Shown here: one piece after another, positions 47,801-58,474 of the stretch
Numbering within the stretch: the first letter of the stretch is position 1
How the letters are laid out: the number at the start of each line of letters is the position of its first letter
NCBI GenBank assembly: GCA_033026295.1
Contig: CM065182.1
Location: 930,001 to 994,000, forward strand
Source of the DNA: Channa striata
Lineage: Eukaryota > Chordata > Actinopteri > Anabantiformes > Channidae
Direction: 5' to 3'
Length of the DNA stretch: 64,000 nucleotides
The notes under the pieces: model-generated
Seen by the model: the letters and a program-made list of their open reading frames with translations, nothing else
Told to the model about the DNA's origin: nothing
Database searches by the model: none
Program-made: the position numbers and the translations under genes

Positions 47801-48251
47801 CTTCAGGCCCTGACCGCTGTTCTTCAGCCAGCCTGTGGACCTCCACGCGGCTGCAGTGCCAGTTCAGGTTGGGGAATCCGGTCTGAACTTCCAGACGGAG
47901 CCGGACCAGAACTACACGACCCAGAGCACCATTGGCCCGAATCCGAACGGGACATGCCTGTAGGGACAGAAAACGGAGAGGTCAGGGTAAAACACTGAGA
48001 GGATGAAAACTCCCCCAAAGGCAGGATGATGCTATTATTAATATTTAGCAAAACAATATTCTAACAAGAAGCGGAGCCATAAAGAAACGCACTGATCCGG
48101 ACAGGAGATGACGGTCGTCCTCGTTCACGACGATTGGTGGAGTCTCCCACTGTGAGCCAATCAGGCTGAGCCACAGGCGGTTGAACGTTCCACAGGTGGG
48201 ACCAGGTGAGGTGTGAACGGTCACTTCAAACTCCTGACAGGAAGCCGTCAT
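41637..48251 (-). CDS. Animal lipoxygenase, ALOX12B/ALOXE3/ALOX15-like, 14 exons, complete
   Basis: A non-haem iron lipoxygenase acting on polyunsaturated fatty acids (dioxygenation, or hydroperoxide isomerisation if ALOXE3-like). Coding exons in transcript order: 48251-48093, 47957-47723, 47299-47218, 46551-46462, 46374-46259, 45862-45690, 45595-45452, 45102-44899, 44491-44405, 43494-43325, 43209-43094, 43002-42902, 42729-42559, 41816-41637. All phases close: 675 codons plus TAA, as expected for the family (about 660-710), and 14 exons as in mammalian ALOX genes. Residues 1-120 form the PLAT domain. Iron ligands: H369 and H374 in 'FYCHQLASHYLKTH', H552 and N556 in 'SSALHAAVNFSQ', and the C-terminal Ile675 in 'IENSVAI'. 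The start is chosen at the Met before 'TASCQEFEVTVHT'; an in-frame ATG at 48299 would add 16 residues. Introns hold L2-like and SINE-like debris. Which ALOX paralogue is not resolved. Confidence 0.92.
42902..43002 (-). CDS. Lipoxygenase exon 12 (third His and Asn ligands)
   Basis: Carries 'FVTMLIYCSSALHAAVNFSQ'; H552 and N556 are the third and fourth iron ligands. The length of 101 bp equals the typical exon at this place. The Asn in the fourth position is the 5-LOX/12R/eLOX3 style; 12/15-LOX have His or Ser-type variants in the matching place. Confidence 0.9.
43790..44205 (+). mobile_element. L2-like LINE 3' end inside a lipoxygenase intron
   Basis: Begins with the end of the ORF2 frame ('tttcaagacgaggctcaaaa') and runs through 'gagggggatttgtag' to 'aaataaagttgaattgaatt'. 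It lies antisense to the host gene in the intron between exons 9 and 10, and matches the copies at 4862-5240 (minus) and 46820-47200 (plus). Confidence 0.65.
44899..45102 (-). CDS. Lipoxygenase exon 8 (first two iron histidines)
   Basis: Carries 'FLPSDPGCDWLLAKIWV' and then 'CHQLASHYLKTHMLGE', the lipoxygenase iron-binding signature H-x4-H-x4-H; H369 and H374 are the iron ligands. Length 204 bp, phase 0 at both ends, as in other animal lipoxygenase genes. Confidence 0.92.
45961..46160 (+). repeat. tRNA-like SINE fragment in a lipoxygenase intron
   Basis: 'gcggcagcacagtggttgag' and 'cggttagcaccggaaccggg' resemble the A-box part of a fish tRNA-derived repeat. The B box is degraded, so this is not a tRNA gene. 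The following 150 bp are not classified. Confidence 0.4.
46820..47200 (+). mobile_element. L2-like LINE 3' end inside a lipoxygenase intron
   Basis: Starts in the C-terminal ORF2 coding part ('tggaacgagctccgagtcca' reads WNELRVQ) and continues through the same untranslated tail as 43790-44205, ending near 'ttgtgaattggtgctttgta'. Antisense to the lipoxygenase, between exons 3 and 4, and older-looking (more gaps) than the 43790 copy. Confidence 0.65.
48093..48251 (-). CDS. Lipoxygenase exon 1 (PLAT domain start)
   Basis: Encodes residues 1-53 of the beta-barrel PLAT domain ('QEFEVTVHT', 'FNRLWLSLIGSQWETPP'), ending in 'SGS' at phase 0 with donor tca|gtgcgt. It is followed by exon 2 starting 'ACPVRIRANGALGRVVLVRL', the strand pair where mammalian ALOX proteins also have an exon joint. 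Confidence 0.82.
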
Positions 48252-49410
48252 GTTGGACAGGATAGTGACACAGCTGCTGAGGACAGGGACATGGGTCAAC
48301 TTTACCAGTGAAATATTGTTTTTTCTTAAACATTATAATTTCCTAAGTTGGTATGACTTATCTTGAAAGATAAAAAATTGGTTTGGTAAATGTCACAACT
48401 ACTTTCTCAAAGGAATTTTTAAAAATAAGTGAAAAACAGAAAACTGAAAACTGAAAAACGCCAAAGAAGAAATTTACTGGAACATTTTGACACTGACACC
48501 GGAGGAATGAGTCTGTTTGTATTTGGTTTCATGGCAAAACCAAATGTTGTGGTAACACCATCCTCTCGTGATGAATCAATCTTTATACGGCCACTTTTTT
48601 GTGTTGTAACGCTGAAAATGTGTTTGGTGACGGCGGCTCACCCTGAAAACACTTCATTTGTTTACCACACTCGTATTTGACTTGGAAATGAACAACAGCA
48701 ACAGAGTTGGTATTGAGGCCTATGACACGTGCAGTTAACACACTCTGACATGAAAAACAGAAAATAAAATCTAACACTGTACCCTTTCATGTTAAAGGTC
48801 ACGTCGTTTATTTTTGTCACCTGGTGGGGACACTTCCTGTTCTGGGTTTACTACACTGAATATTCCAGTTGGCTTAAAGAATCAGTTTTTTGTGTCATGT
48901 TAGAGATGGACCCGCATAAACAGTTAATGATTAACATCTGCCATATACAAAGTTAAAATACCAAGTAGTACCTGCCTCAGACATATTAACCAACAGGACG
49001 ACGTTTTCCAAAAAACAAACATATGAAAGGATTCTGTTTTTATACAGTGACACATGCAGGTTTGTAGTAATTCAGGGACAACAGGAATTCATTTGAGAGA
49101 GCAGCTCGATTCAAACCCAGATCAACATTCAGTTAATGTTAGCCTCCCAAATGAACCGTCACTTTTTGTTCAAAGTTATAGGAACGAAAAGTGAAAACAC
49201 AGGATTTTTTTGCCAGCTGTTGTCTAAAAATATAATTTAAGAAAATTAAAAATTTAACAAGCACTTTTTGTCACTTAAATTAAGAATGAAAGAATTCTGG
49301 GAAGACATTCCACTTTTTTTGTAGCTTACGAAAACCTGTGACTAATGACTTTGGTATTCATAAAATCATCTTTAAATATATCCACCAGCAAACAGAGGGG
49401 AACACGCAGA
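48252..49410. other. Upstream region of the lipoxygenase gene
   Basis: Should contain the promoter and any 5' UTR of the minus-strand lipoxygenase. I see no conserved box and no further exon. AT-rich. Confidence 0.4.
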
Positions 49411-49577
49411 CGGACAGAGGAACAGACAGGGGGACAGACAGGGGGACAAACAGGGGGACAGACAGGGGGACAGACAGGGGACAGACAGGGGGACAGACAG
49501 GGGGACAGACAGGGGGACAGACAGGGGACAGACAGGGGGACAGACAGGGGACAAACAGGGGGACAGACAGGGGACAG
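49411..49577. repeat. Minisatellite, unit ggacagacaggg(g)
   Basis: About fifteen head-to-tail copies of a 10-12 bp unit built on gggggacagaca, with one- and two-base length variants. Open frames through it give Asp-Arg-Gly-Thr repeats on plus and Cys-Leu-Ser-Pro repeats on minus; both are artefacts. It lies about 1.2 kb upstream of the lipoxygenase start. Confidence 0.9.
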
Positions 49578-49801
49578 GTGAGCCTACCTGCAGAGCTTGT
49601 CTTTGGGCTGATGATGTGCTGAACTGAGGCTGCAGGTACTTTGCGTGTGTCTCTTTTAAACCTCCCACCAGCGTCACTGTTCGAATCCAGCGGGTCTGCG
49701 TTTGCGTGCGCACGTGCAGATCAGTTGGCGCAGACTCTATTTTCATATTCATGAGATAACGTATAGACATAAAAATGTATGTGGGTTTTGCTATTGCGGG
49801 A

Positions 49802-49874
49802 GGTTCCATAGTGTAGCGGTTATCACGTCTGCTTTACACGCAGAAGGTCCTGGGTTCGAGCCCCAGTGGAACCA
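49802..49874 (+). tRNA. tRNA-Val, anticodon TAC
   Basis: A complete cloverleaf of 73 bp: acceptor stem GGTTCCA/TGGAACC (7 pairs) with discriminator A, A box TAGTGTAGCGGTTATCAC, anticodon loop TTTACAC giving TAC, B box GGTTCGAGCCC. It is intronless, without encoded CCA, and followed by a T-rich stretch (ttttaaacg, tttttt) that could stop RNA polymerase III. Confidence 0.95.
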
Positions 49875-50466
49875 CGTTCCACTTTTAAACGAATATTTTT
49901 TCAATCTGCGTCTTACTGATTTGTTCCCACATTAACTATATATTTCGTCATAACTGCTTTAAAGCAACAAAAGCTTAAAGAAACAGTTGCGTAGCACCGT
50001 TTCCGGTTTGTTAAACCCACATGCATTCGGTTAAGAAGGACGCTTCCTGTTAGAAAGTCCAGTCTGAATTACATAATTGTATCTATGCAGCATTTATTTT
50101 CACTTTATTTTAATGTTCAAATTTGTTTATTTATTGTTATTTTAGTTTAGACAATGTATTAAATTGCTACATATATGGGATTGCTCTTTGATTTACAGTT
50201 GTTAATAAAGTTAAGAAAAAAACTAGCCGCGTGACACTTTCTAAAGAATTCCGAACATGTCCGAACGAGGTCCGAACGCAGGTCCAATAACTCCAAACAA
50301 ACGGGGCAAAAGAGCCAATCAACACCTAAAGGGAAACGTCGCCAAATGAACCAATCAACTGTCGCATTTCCGGTGCACGCCGCTGCTGATTGGACGTTTC
50401 TTCTTAGGCGGGAGGGTCGAACAGTTGATGACGCTCAAGCTTTAAGGCTGCTGTTGTGAGTTATTT
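49875..50466. other. Spacer between tRNA-Val and the hAT MITE
   Basis: AT-rich and then GC-rich from about 50270. CCAAT-type words (ccaat, attgg) cluster at about 50280-50395 in both orientations, a possible promoter, but no gene start can be tied to it. Confidence 0.35.
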
Positions 50467-50474
50467 GTTTACAC

Positions 50475-50710
50475 CAGTGTTTCTCAAATAGTGGGGCGCG
50501 CCCCCCTGGGGGGCGCTGCCAGGAGGGGCGCGTGAGACCGTGGGGAACATGCTTTTTTTCCGTACTAGAATAAAGTGTAATTGCACATCCAGTCCAGTAG
50601 TTGGCAGTGGCGCTCTCATTGTCAGAGTGTGCCGCGATTAGAGTCACGGGGGCCGCGAATTTTTTCATTCCGCTAGGGGGGGCGTCACAGAAAGTAATTG
50701 AGAAGCACTG
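50475..50710. mobile_element. Short hAT-type MITE with perfect 8-bp target duplication
   Basis: The left end is CAGTGTTTCTCAA and the right end, reverse-complemented, CAGTGCTTCTCAA (one mismatch in 13). The 236-bp element is flanked by GTTTACAC on both sides (50467-50474 and 50711-50718), an exact 8-bp duplication as made by hAT-superfamily transposases. The interior is GC-rich (gggcgcgccccc near the left end) and non-coding, so it depends on a transposase elsewhere. Confidence 0.92.
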
Positions 50711-50718
50711 GTTTACAC

Positions 50719-51448
50719 CAATCCCGGCTGCCGGAAGTCACAGGTAAGACAACAGACGACAGTTCCTTTGTTTCAGCAGCAACAAACTTTAGTTTAACAT
50801 TAAACCAGATAAAAGAAAACAACAGTATTAACTGTTGTTTAATAAATTAAGCATTGTGCATATGTAACAGTGGAAAATAGAACGTCCTGGTTTATTCCAC
50901 ATTGATGCGATGTACAGAATGAGCGACGGTAGCGGCACTTCCTGCACTGGGGTGGGGGGGTCATTCATGATGGATGGTAGTTTGTCCCGGGACAGAACTG
51001 CCTCATTTGGTAAAGCGGAGTCAGCATCTAAAGTTGTATCTAAAGCCCTAATGTTGCACATGGGGGGGATTTTTAAATTGGAAAGAGCTAGTTCTAATAT
51101 TGGAACCACCCTTTTTAAAAGGCGTAACATTCGGTCATCATGATGAAGATGATCATAATGATGATTATGATTATTATAAGTAGCAGCAGCAGTAGAATTG
51201 TGTGAACACTATGTGCTAGAAAAACAGTGTTAGAATTGAGTCTTGGTGTCAGGTGCAAACACAAAATCTACAGAAAGAAAAGTCAGGCACAAAGGTGGGA
51301 CACAGTAGGAAACATGTACAGAGATAATATAATACAATAAGAGCCATTACTTCGAACATTATTTTTTTTTCAAAATGACAAAAAGACGATCGGCGTCTGA
51401 TGACGACACGTAATGATCAGGCGTGTGGCAAGAAAGTACAAAAGTAAG
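50719..51448. other. Spacer between MITE and tRNA-Ala
   Basis: An open frame at 50910-51143 (+) has no recognisable motif, and its mirror on minus is equally empty. A short run of gatgatgat at about 51140-51180 is simple sequence. I see no gene. Confidence 0.4.
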
Positions 51449-51520
51449 TGGAGATGCCGGGGATTGAACCCGGGGCCTCATACATGCGAAGCATGCGCTC
51501 TACCACTGAGCTACATCCCC
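51449..51520 (-). tRNA. tRNA-Ala, anticodon CGC
   Basis: A complete 72-bp cloverleaf on the minus strand: acceptor GGGGATG/CATCTCC with the G3:U70 wobble pair that marks alanine tRNA, A box TAGCTCAGTGGTAGAGCG, anticodon loop TTCGCAT (CGC), B box GGGTTCAATCCC. Intronless. Confidence 0.95.
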
Positions 51521-51749
51521 CTTCAGCGGACAAATTCCGCCACGGCATCCTACTTATCTGTCACACAGCTCGGCGTGTGGCACGATGTAGTTTTATGAGC
51601 ATGCGCAGACTGAGCTTCGGCACGGAGTGCGTTTGTCGCCGCATAACGACAATATTAAGGAAAAGCAGAAAAACGACCATAGATACACAGATACATATAC
51701 ATACATATGAAAAGTATAACTGCTACTGTGCAGTTCCCTTATGACGTAG

Positions 51750-51831
51750 GCTGCGATGGCCGAGTGGTTAAGGCGTTGGACTTGAAATCCAATGGGGTCT
51801 CCCCGCGCAGGTTCGAACCCTGCTCGCAGCG
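51750..51831 (+). tRNA. tRNA-Ser, anticodon TGA
   Basis: An 82-bp cloverleaf with the long variable arm of class II tRNAs: acceptor GCTGCGA/TCGCAGC (perfect) and discriminator G, A box TGGCCGAGTGGTTAAGGC, anticodon loop CTTGAAA (TGA), variable arm GGGGTCTCCCC, B box GGTTCGAACCC. Followed by tttt and a T-run (acaattttttttta), a good Pol III stop. Confidence 0.95.
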
Positions 51832-53922
51832 ACAAGCTTTTCTTTTACAATTTTTTTTTATTCCTCATTCAGAACATCTGTCAGTAACAAAATGTATTAA
51901 AAACCACACGTGAAGACTGTGGACACTCACTGATGGGCAGCTGACAGATGACATTTCCTGTGAACTGGTAAAAGGCTTAAAAACGATTCTGTTATCAAAG
52001 ATTTTGTCCTTGTGTGACTTTTTATCTTCACACCTAAAGTGCAAGTGAAGCAGGAGCTGGTACGTGGGCTGGACAACTGGACGGATCAAAATAGAAAAAG
52101 TGTGGACACAGAGAAGTTATCACACAATGGTTCAGTTAATGTGTAGTTTATTTTCTCAGTGTGGGAATTTTTGTTCATGCGCACTTTATATCAGCAGCTC
52201 AAAACATTGTTGACGAGCTCCAACAATGAGTTAATGTCTCCACAGAGTTCACAGGACGGCTCAGAGCTTCACGCTGCTCACACTTGTCTGGACTTCTAAT
52301 ACGCAGAGAACCCGCAGCAACAGTCACGTGAGCTGGACGGCTGTTGGCTGGTGTGAACAGGACAAGTCCTTAGGGCTTCTCCAGTCCCTCTTGGCCCCCG
52401 ATGGGTCGTTAGATGCGACCCCCTAATGGACGTGTGAAGTGGTCTTTGTCTGGCTGACGACAAAAACAGGAAAACCTTCTCCTCTGCTGAGGGGCCGAGT
52501 GAACGTTTACAGTCGATCCTGCTCCTGAGCTGAGAAGACGTGAGAACTGCCGCATTTCTGTTTTACTGAAGCATTCAGGACACAGGAATCCGACTTTCCA
52601 CGTACAAGGACACGTGCGTAGATTTTGGTGATTTGGATCTGTTGACCTCTGTGCTCTCTGGCCTTTAAAAAGATCAGATCAGACAGATTCTTTACACCAT
52701 TTAAAAGAAACACATCAAAACCTTTTCCACCATTCGAAAACACAATGTTACAGTCCCAGGAGACACAACACACGCGCTCCCAAACTGGACCACAAGTGTT
52801 CGAGCGCCAGACAAACTGTCCTTTGAAGACTTCAGACATGAGGTCGATAGAGGTGCTGCCGTGTTTGTCATGAAGGTTTCTTGTTGTTGTGTGTGTGTGT
52901 GGCTTCTGGCGGAGGTGAGGCGTCACGCGGCTCGACACAGATGGTCTGAGCGGCCGCGTCCTGACAGTTTGTGTGTGAGCTTGTGTTGGCACAGAAATGT
53001 TCCAGCCCCACAGTAAGATATTAACCTGCTGCACAGACGAGTGTGTTCAGGTGTGTTTGTGCAGCTCAAAGCTGCAGCAGTAAAACTGTCACCGCACACA
53101 CATTCGGTGTGAACACATGGATTTCAGGAGGCTGCTCTCAAACCGCGAGCTGCTGTAGGAGGAAACTTACGGTCTTAAAAAATATCACCATCCTGCTGCC
53201 ACCAAAGAGAACAACTTTCTTCTTGAACAACCTTTCAGTTCCATTTTTACGCGAAACAATTATTGTATCTGCCAACGTAACAATTGCAATGACGACTTCT
53301 CCTGTTTAAACTCTCATTTTTTCACAGTTACACCTGCAAAACACCGAGAGCCATTTTCAGTGTGGAGTTGCCAAAATCTAGTTCTAGTTGGGAGAATTTC
53401 AAACATCAAGTTTTTCTTCTTACCTGATAGAAATCAGAACGAAATACTAATTATTAGCTGATCCCTCGTTACATTAAATAAACCCACACTAACTGACGTG
53501 TGCATTCATGCATTTACCTCCATGTTTTATGTATGAGAAGTTTTCAGACTGACAGAGTCTCTGCAGCTTTTCTGCTTCGTCAGGGGGGTAGAAAGAGAGA
53601 GGACATCGTGTGAACCTCCACCTCTATTCACTGCCTATGTCTCTCAGCCTCTCCCTCTCTTTTCCGTTTGCTGGCTGTGTGCAGTGAATTGAAGTGGGAG
53701 AACCATTATGGGCGGGAGGAGACAGCGGGAGGACAGGGAGAAGGGAGGGGATGGACGGAGCTTGTAAGGAGGGTTTCTGATAGAGATGGAGATATTTATA
53801 GGTGGAGAGACGAGGAGATAGAACAACAACGAGCGAGAGAGAGACGAGGGAGGGAGGCTGAGATCCGAGGAGAATCCAGACACAATAAGAAGCAAAGGCA
53901 GACAAAGAGGAAGAAGGAGACC
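51832..53922. other. Spacer and 5' region of a Rap1GAP-like gene
   Basis: No further exon is recognisable. 53640-53920 is very rich in GA on the plus strand and is probably the 5' UTR and promoter-proximal region of the gene starting at 53923. A TATA-like word (atatttata) is at about 53791. The open frame upstream of the ATG (from 53668) stays open but has no family similarity. Confidence 0.4.
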
Positions 53923-53966
53923 ATGCTGAGGAGGAAGAGGAGCGTGTCGTTCGGAGGCTTCGGATG
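53923..53966 (+). CDS. Rap1 GTPase-activating protein-like, first coding exon
   Basis: Rap1GAP proteins speed GTP hydrolysis on Rap1 and so switch off Rap1 signalling. The exon reads 'MLRRKRSVSFGGFG' plus two bases of a Trp codon (TG|gtgagt). This matches the N-terminus I know for RAP1GAP2/RAP1GAP long isoforms (M-F-G-R-K-R-S-V-S-F-G-G-F-G-W). Kozak context accATGc is fair. Only the unstructured N-terminus lies here; the GAP domain is beyond the window. Rap1gap versus rap1gap2 is not decided. Confidence 0.78.
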
Positions 53967-54685
53967 GTGAGTGTGTGTCGATCCTTTAATGAAAGGCTGA
54001 ATGAGCTCATCACTCGTCTTCCTCACACTTTCACGGGGTTTCAGTCGGTTTCCCATCTGAGCTGCAGATCCCTCATTGAAAACAGTGCGTGTCCCACCAG
54101 CTCTGCTTCGAGGGGCTGCGCTTAAAACGTGAACTCTTTGAACTGGCTTTGGTTGAAAACTTTCTCGGCTCCGTTGGCCCGTCAGCGTCCTGAGCATTCA
54201 GTCCCTGTTGTCTCTATTTGTTTCCAGTTGACTGAGGCTGAACAAAAAGCCTTTTCTCTGCTGCAGTTAATAAACAACTTTCACTGTGTGATCAGACACG
54301 ATTCAGAACCGTCAGAAATGGTCCCAATTAACAGCAGGTTTAAGTGCTTTGTAGAAGACACAGAGATTAAAGTGATACTAAAGAGACACAGGGTCATAGG
54401 AAAAGACGTAACCAGGTTTCATAAGGAAGAGGAGGCTCAAACCTGCTTCCTGCAGAGGACCAGGCTCAGTTACCCATAATGCTTTGTAGGGTCCGCTTCT
54501 TACTGATGACAAAATATATATCTCCCTTAAATCTTCAGAGCACAGATTTCACAAGGTGCTGGAAAATGATCCATGAAGGCATCATGGTGTAAATCTCTAG
54601 TTCCACTACATTTACATTCATTCAGATGTTTTTATCAAAATTACTCGCGAGTGACGTAGAAGCAGCAGAGACCTAAGTGCACACG

Positions 54686-54800
54686 CAAGAAGATAAGATA
54701 AGATAAGATAAACCTTTATTCGTCCAACAATGGAGACATTTCCATCTTGCAGCAGCAGAAAAATTTATATTTGAACACATATATGATGTAAAAATAAAAG
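54686..54800 (-). mobile_element. Retroposon 3' end with (TATCT)n tail, minus strand
   Basis: Five units of AGATA run into 'aacctttattcgtccaacaa' and 'tggagacatttccatcttgc'. Read on the minus strand this is the standard fish LINE/SINE ending (GGACAAATAAAGG-type text followed by a TATCT repeat). Only the 3' end survives. Confidence 0.6.
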
Positions 54801-55077
54801 TATATCACATATGTAAATAAGAAAATACGGATATGTTTTATTTATTCAGCGTTTGCAGCTCGTTTCACTGCTGTAGGATCACTGAGCTGGTGTTTTGCTG
54901 TGGTGCTGGGACCAGCAGACGTCGTTCACTGGCCGAGCGCAGTGGACGCAAAGGATTGTAGACCTGTATGATTGAGTTTAAGTGAGCTGGACGTGTAGAG
55001 TAGACCACTCTGTAGGCAAGAGACACAGCTTTGAACGTAATCCTTAATCCTTGTGACCTGAGTCCTTTTCGGGCTGG

Positions 55078-55560
55078 TTAAAAATGAGGTGCGCTGCTGG
55101 ATTTCGGATCATCTGCAGGGGTTTGGTCGTGCATGTCAGTAAACCCATCAGCAGTGCGTTGCAGTAATCCAGACAAGATCTTTTTGGTGTTGTAGAGGGC
55201 AAATCTGGATGACCTGGAGTCTGAGGCGATGTGATCTGTAAAGCTCAGATTGTCATTGATGGTGACCCCCAGATTTTTGGCCGACTTAGCGGGGACAATC
55301 ACTCCAGATCCGGGAAGACAAGAACTTTAGTCTTGGAGAGGCTAAGCTGAAGATGTCTTTCTCTCATCCATGCAGAAATGTCAATGAGACAATCAGAGAT
55401 GTCAATGAGATAGTGGATCCATCGCGTGGGAAAAGGACAGGAGGAGCTGTGCGTTATCAGCACAGGGGTGAGAGGAAAAGCCGTGTGAATGGGTGATAGA
55501 GCTCAGGGGTGTAGTATGGATTTAAAAAAGGAGAGGACCAAGAACTGAGCCCTGCTGTAC
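55078..55560 (-). mobile_element. L2-like LINE fragment, minus strand
   Basis: The frame 55302-55078 gives 'VPAKSAKNLGVTINDNLSFT', the same post-palm region as in the element at 12010-12920 ('VPTKSAKHLEVTINDKLSFT'). The DNA agrees over most of 55230-55400. Upstream on minus (55560-55440) the frame holds a decayed catalytic box (C-A-D-N followed by AQL). Inactive. Confidence 0.75.
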
Positions 55561-56970
55561 ATTGGTAGAGAGACTGAGAGAGTTAGAAACCTGCCTCTGC
55601 CCGGACACGCCAAACTGTACTTTAATAAATAATCAGCAAAGAAAAAAAGCAAAGCAGTCGACTGAGAAAGAACAAATATGCTGGTGTTCACTGAAAGTTC
55701 GTCCTCTCTGAGTGTCTTAGTGTCTGATTGTTGTAGCTCTTCGCCATTGTCCAGTAATCCATCCGTAGTAAACCGACAGATTCTCACGCTATGACTGACC
55801 AGCACCGTCCTCAAGTCCGTTGGTTTGGCTGCAGCTTGAGGATGTCGTGTTTGTGGATTCCTTTCCGTGGGCCTAAAACTGACGCCTTAAATGTGAAGAC
55901 GTGATGTTTTCAGGTAGAATATGTGGACGTGATGTTGGCGACTGGACAGGAAGGAACCGACTGAGAGCGGGAGGAAACGTCCAATCACTGCTCCGTGTGT
56001 CGTTTTGCCTCAGTAAATCTCTGTGTGACCAGAATATAACAACCAGCTGTGGAAACTTGCACAAGCCTCTTTTCAATCATTCACTCCCCATGTTTCCATC
56101 TCTGCCTCTCGTCCTCCTCCTCCTCTCCTTCCGTTCATACCTTCCTGTTTAGTCGGACAACTCTTCTATCCATCCTTTGTCTCTTTACACTCCCCCCGTA
56201 TATTTTATCACACCTTTTATGCGTTACAGGTTTAATTCCTTTTATAGTCTCTGGCCTCCTATACATCCCTTCACACTTTAATTCCTTAACATGCCTCCTC
56301 CTTTTCTTCCAGTGCATCCTATGTTCTTTCCTTCTGCACATCCTTGTCCCCTTCACTTCTTCATACTTTCTTCTCTCCCTCTCGTCCTCCTCATTTCTTT
56401 CTGTATCTCCTTCCTTTCAGCCTCCTCTTATCTCCTCTTGATTGTTTTTTAGTCTCCTCGTGATAAAAGCACATGGCACACGGTTACACTTTAATTGATG
56501 CGGTTTCCTTGTGTCCTTTCCTTCGTCTTTCCAGGGTTTAGACTGAGCCGACTAATAGAGTTGCCATATTTAATAATGCAGGAGCAGCTTCGGGGCAGCT
56601 GCAGGAACAGTTTATATTAAACCCGCTGCACCTCCATTGTTCCCACATTCATCGGAGCTCCTCACATTAATTCGACATCTGTGGATTAAATCAGGACAGA
56701 AAACCCCTGACTCTAAAGATGATATGATTGTTTTTAAGGTCATTTTGTAATTACCTGGTTTTCTGCATAAACTTGTTATGAAATGTGATCTGATCTTCAC
56801 CAAAGTCACATTTTCACAGTCACATTAAAGACAGAAAACAAGAACCTGGACCTGAATCTAAACGGTTCAATGAATTTTAAAGGCAGCACCACAGATCCTG
56901 GTTTGGAGCGGCTTTTTGCCTTTGGGCCCCGACAACTTGTCACTGTGAAGAGAAAACGAACTTCAAAGTT

Positions 56971-57090
56971 TACTGAAGTTTACTGAAGTTTACTGAAGGT
57001 TACTGAAATTTACTGAAGTTTACTGAAGGTTACTGAAGGTTACTGAAGTTTACTGAAGTTTACTGAAGGTTACTGAAGTTTACTGAAGTG
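56971..57090. repeat. Minisatellite, 12 x 10 bp (tactgaagtt)
   Basis: Twelve head-to-tail copies of tactgaagtt, with g/t and a/g changes in the last positions of some units (tactgaaggt, tactgaaatt). No length change between units. In the first intron of the Rap1GAP-like gene. Confidence 0.95.
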
Positions 57091-58474
57091 TCCTACAGGA
57101 CAAAGTCAGAGTGAAGAAGCTGTTGATGCAGCAGGACAATGACCGTGTACACTGAGGTAAATCTACTGCAGAAGGACTTCAGAGACACAAAATCCACCTT
57201 GTAGAGTGCAGACCTCAACTCAACAGACCTTCTTCACGCTTCCATATTCCTAAACCTAAAACGGGCGGCTCTACTTGAACAGTGGCAGGACTGGAGCTTT
57301 TGTAGCACAGCTGCATGTTCGCGTTCGGCGCAAAAATCGGAAACACTTGTCGTCTCACTCGTTTCCAACAGCTCCAACACAGGCTGAGGCGAGACAAACG
57401 ACACAGTTTTAAGGTTCAAAGAGGTAGAACGTACGTTTGTAGTCAGGACTGAAGCAGGCAGCAGTCGTCCCCTAAACCGAGTCGTCCCACAGCTACTGAT
57501 GCTGCTCAGCAGGTTTCCCAACCCCCCCCAGGCAAGAAAACGTTAGATTCAATATAATATAAATGGCTGTTATGGCAGAATTTCATTTTCAGTCTGTTTT
57601 GTCGGCTCTAATGTAAAGCTAACACACCTACCCTGTAGGTTAAATCTAGCAAGCGTCACATACTTTAAACTATCGCTCATAATTTAACATTACACATCCT
57701 TGTTTGAGATACAATCTGTGAGCAGGAGAGAGATAAACGATTAAAGAGTCATAATCCATATACGGAGTCGTTACACAGCACGTCACATGAAAATATTCAG
57801 ACATGCCGTTATGACATCACAGCGTCATACAGTGTCCGTTCTTTGTGAAAAAGGTCAATGCTGATGCTGTGGAATGACCTGAAGGGAAACATCTGCACCA
57901 GACGTCCTGAAGAAAGTGGCTGAACTGAAATGGTTCCCCAAATCCTCCGAATATTGAGCAGGTCCAATCCACAGACAGAGGAAGTTTATTTGAGGTCATT
58001 GCTGCCAAATTTACTCTCTCTTCCCACCATCGCTGTGTGTTTAATGGGTTTGTTCCATAGAGACACGAAAGGTCAGGAGTTTTTGCTGAAAACCCGTTTA
58101 TGCAGAAAAGCAGGAGATTACAAACAGTTACAACTGTATCTGGATCCTTCCAAACGTCCTCCCGGCGATGGAGTGGCATCGATTCCTTGGCCTGTGGCCC
58201 GGCGGCCGTTTCAGGACGTCTCAGCCCTTTCAGGCTCTGTCACACTTGGCTCCGAGATAAATGCTGATGTTTGCACATTATGAAGGACTGAACGATGCAG
58301 AAAACAGTTTCCACAGAGCAACATGATGATCGATGTGGACTTGGACTGTGTGTGTGTGTGTGTGTCCACTTGCAGTTTCCAGAAAGAAACACATCAATCA
58401 AAGAAATGAAGAGGAGCCTGAGAACACGGTGCAGGAATGACTGTAACTCAGTCCTCAGCATCTGTCTTCACACA

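Noticed and set aside
49338..49809. Open frames on both strands with Asp-Arg-Gly-Thr or Cys-Leu-Ser-Pro repeats
   Set aside because: Products of a minisatellite; no start context or family similarity.
53668..53922. N-terminal extension of the Rap1GAP-like exon
   Set aside because: The frame is open because of GA-rich sequence; the known family N-terminus starts at the Met at 53923.
56971..57090. CRISPR-like array
   Set aside because: Units of 10 bp adjoin without spacers; this is a minisatellite in a vertebrate intron.
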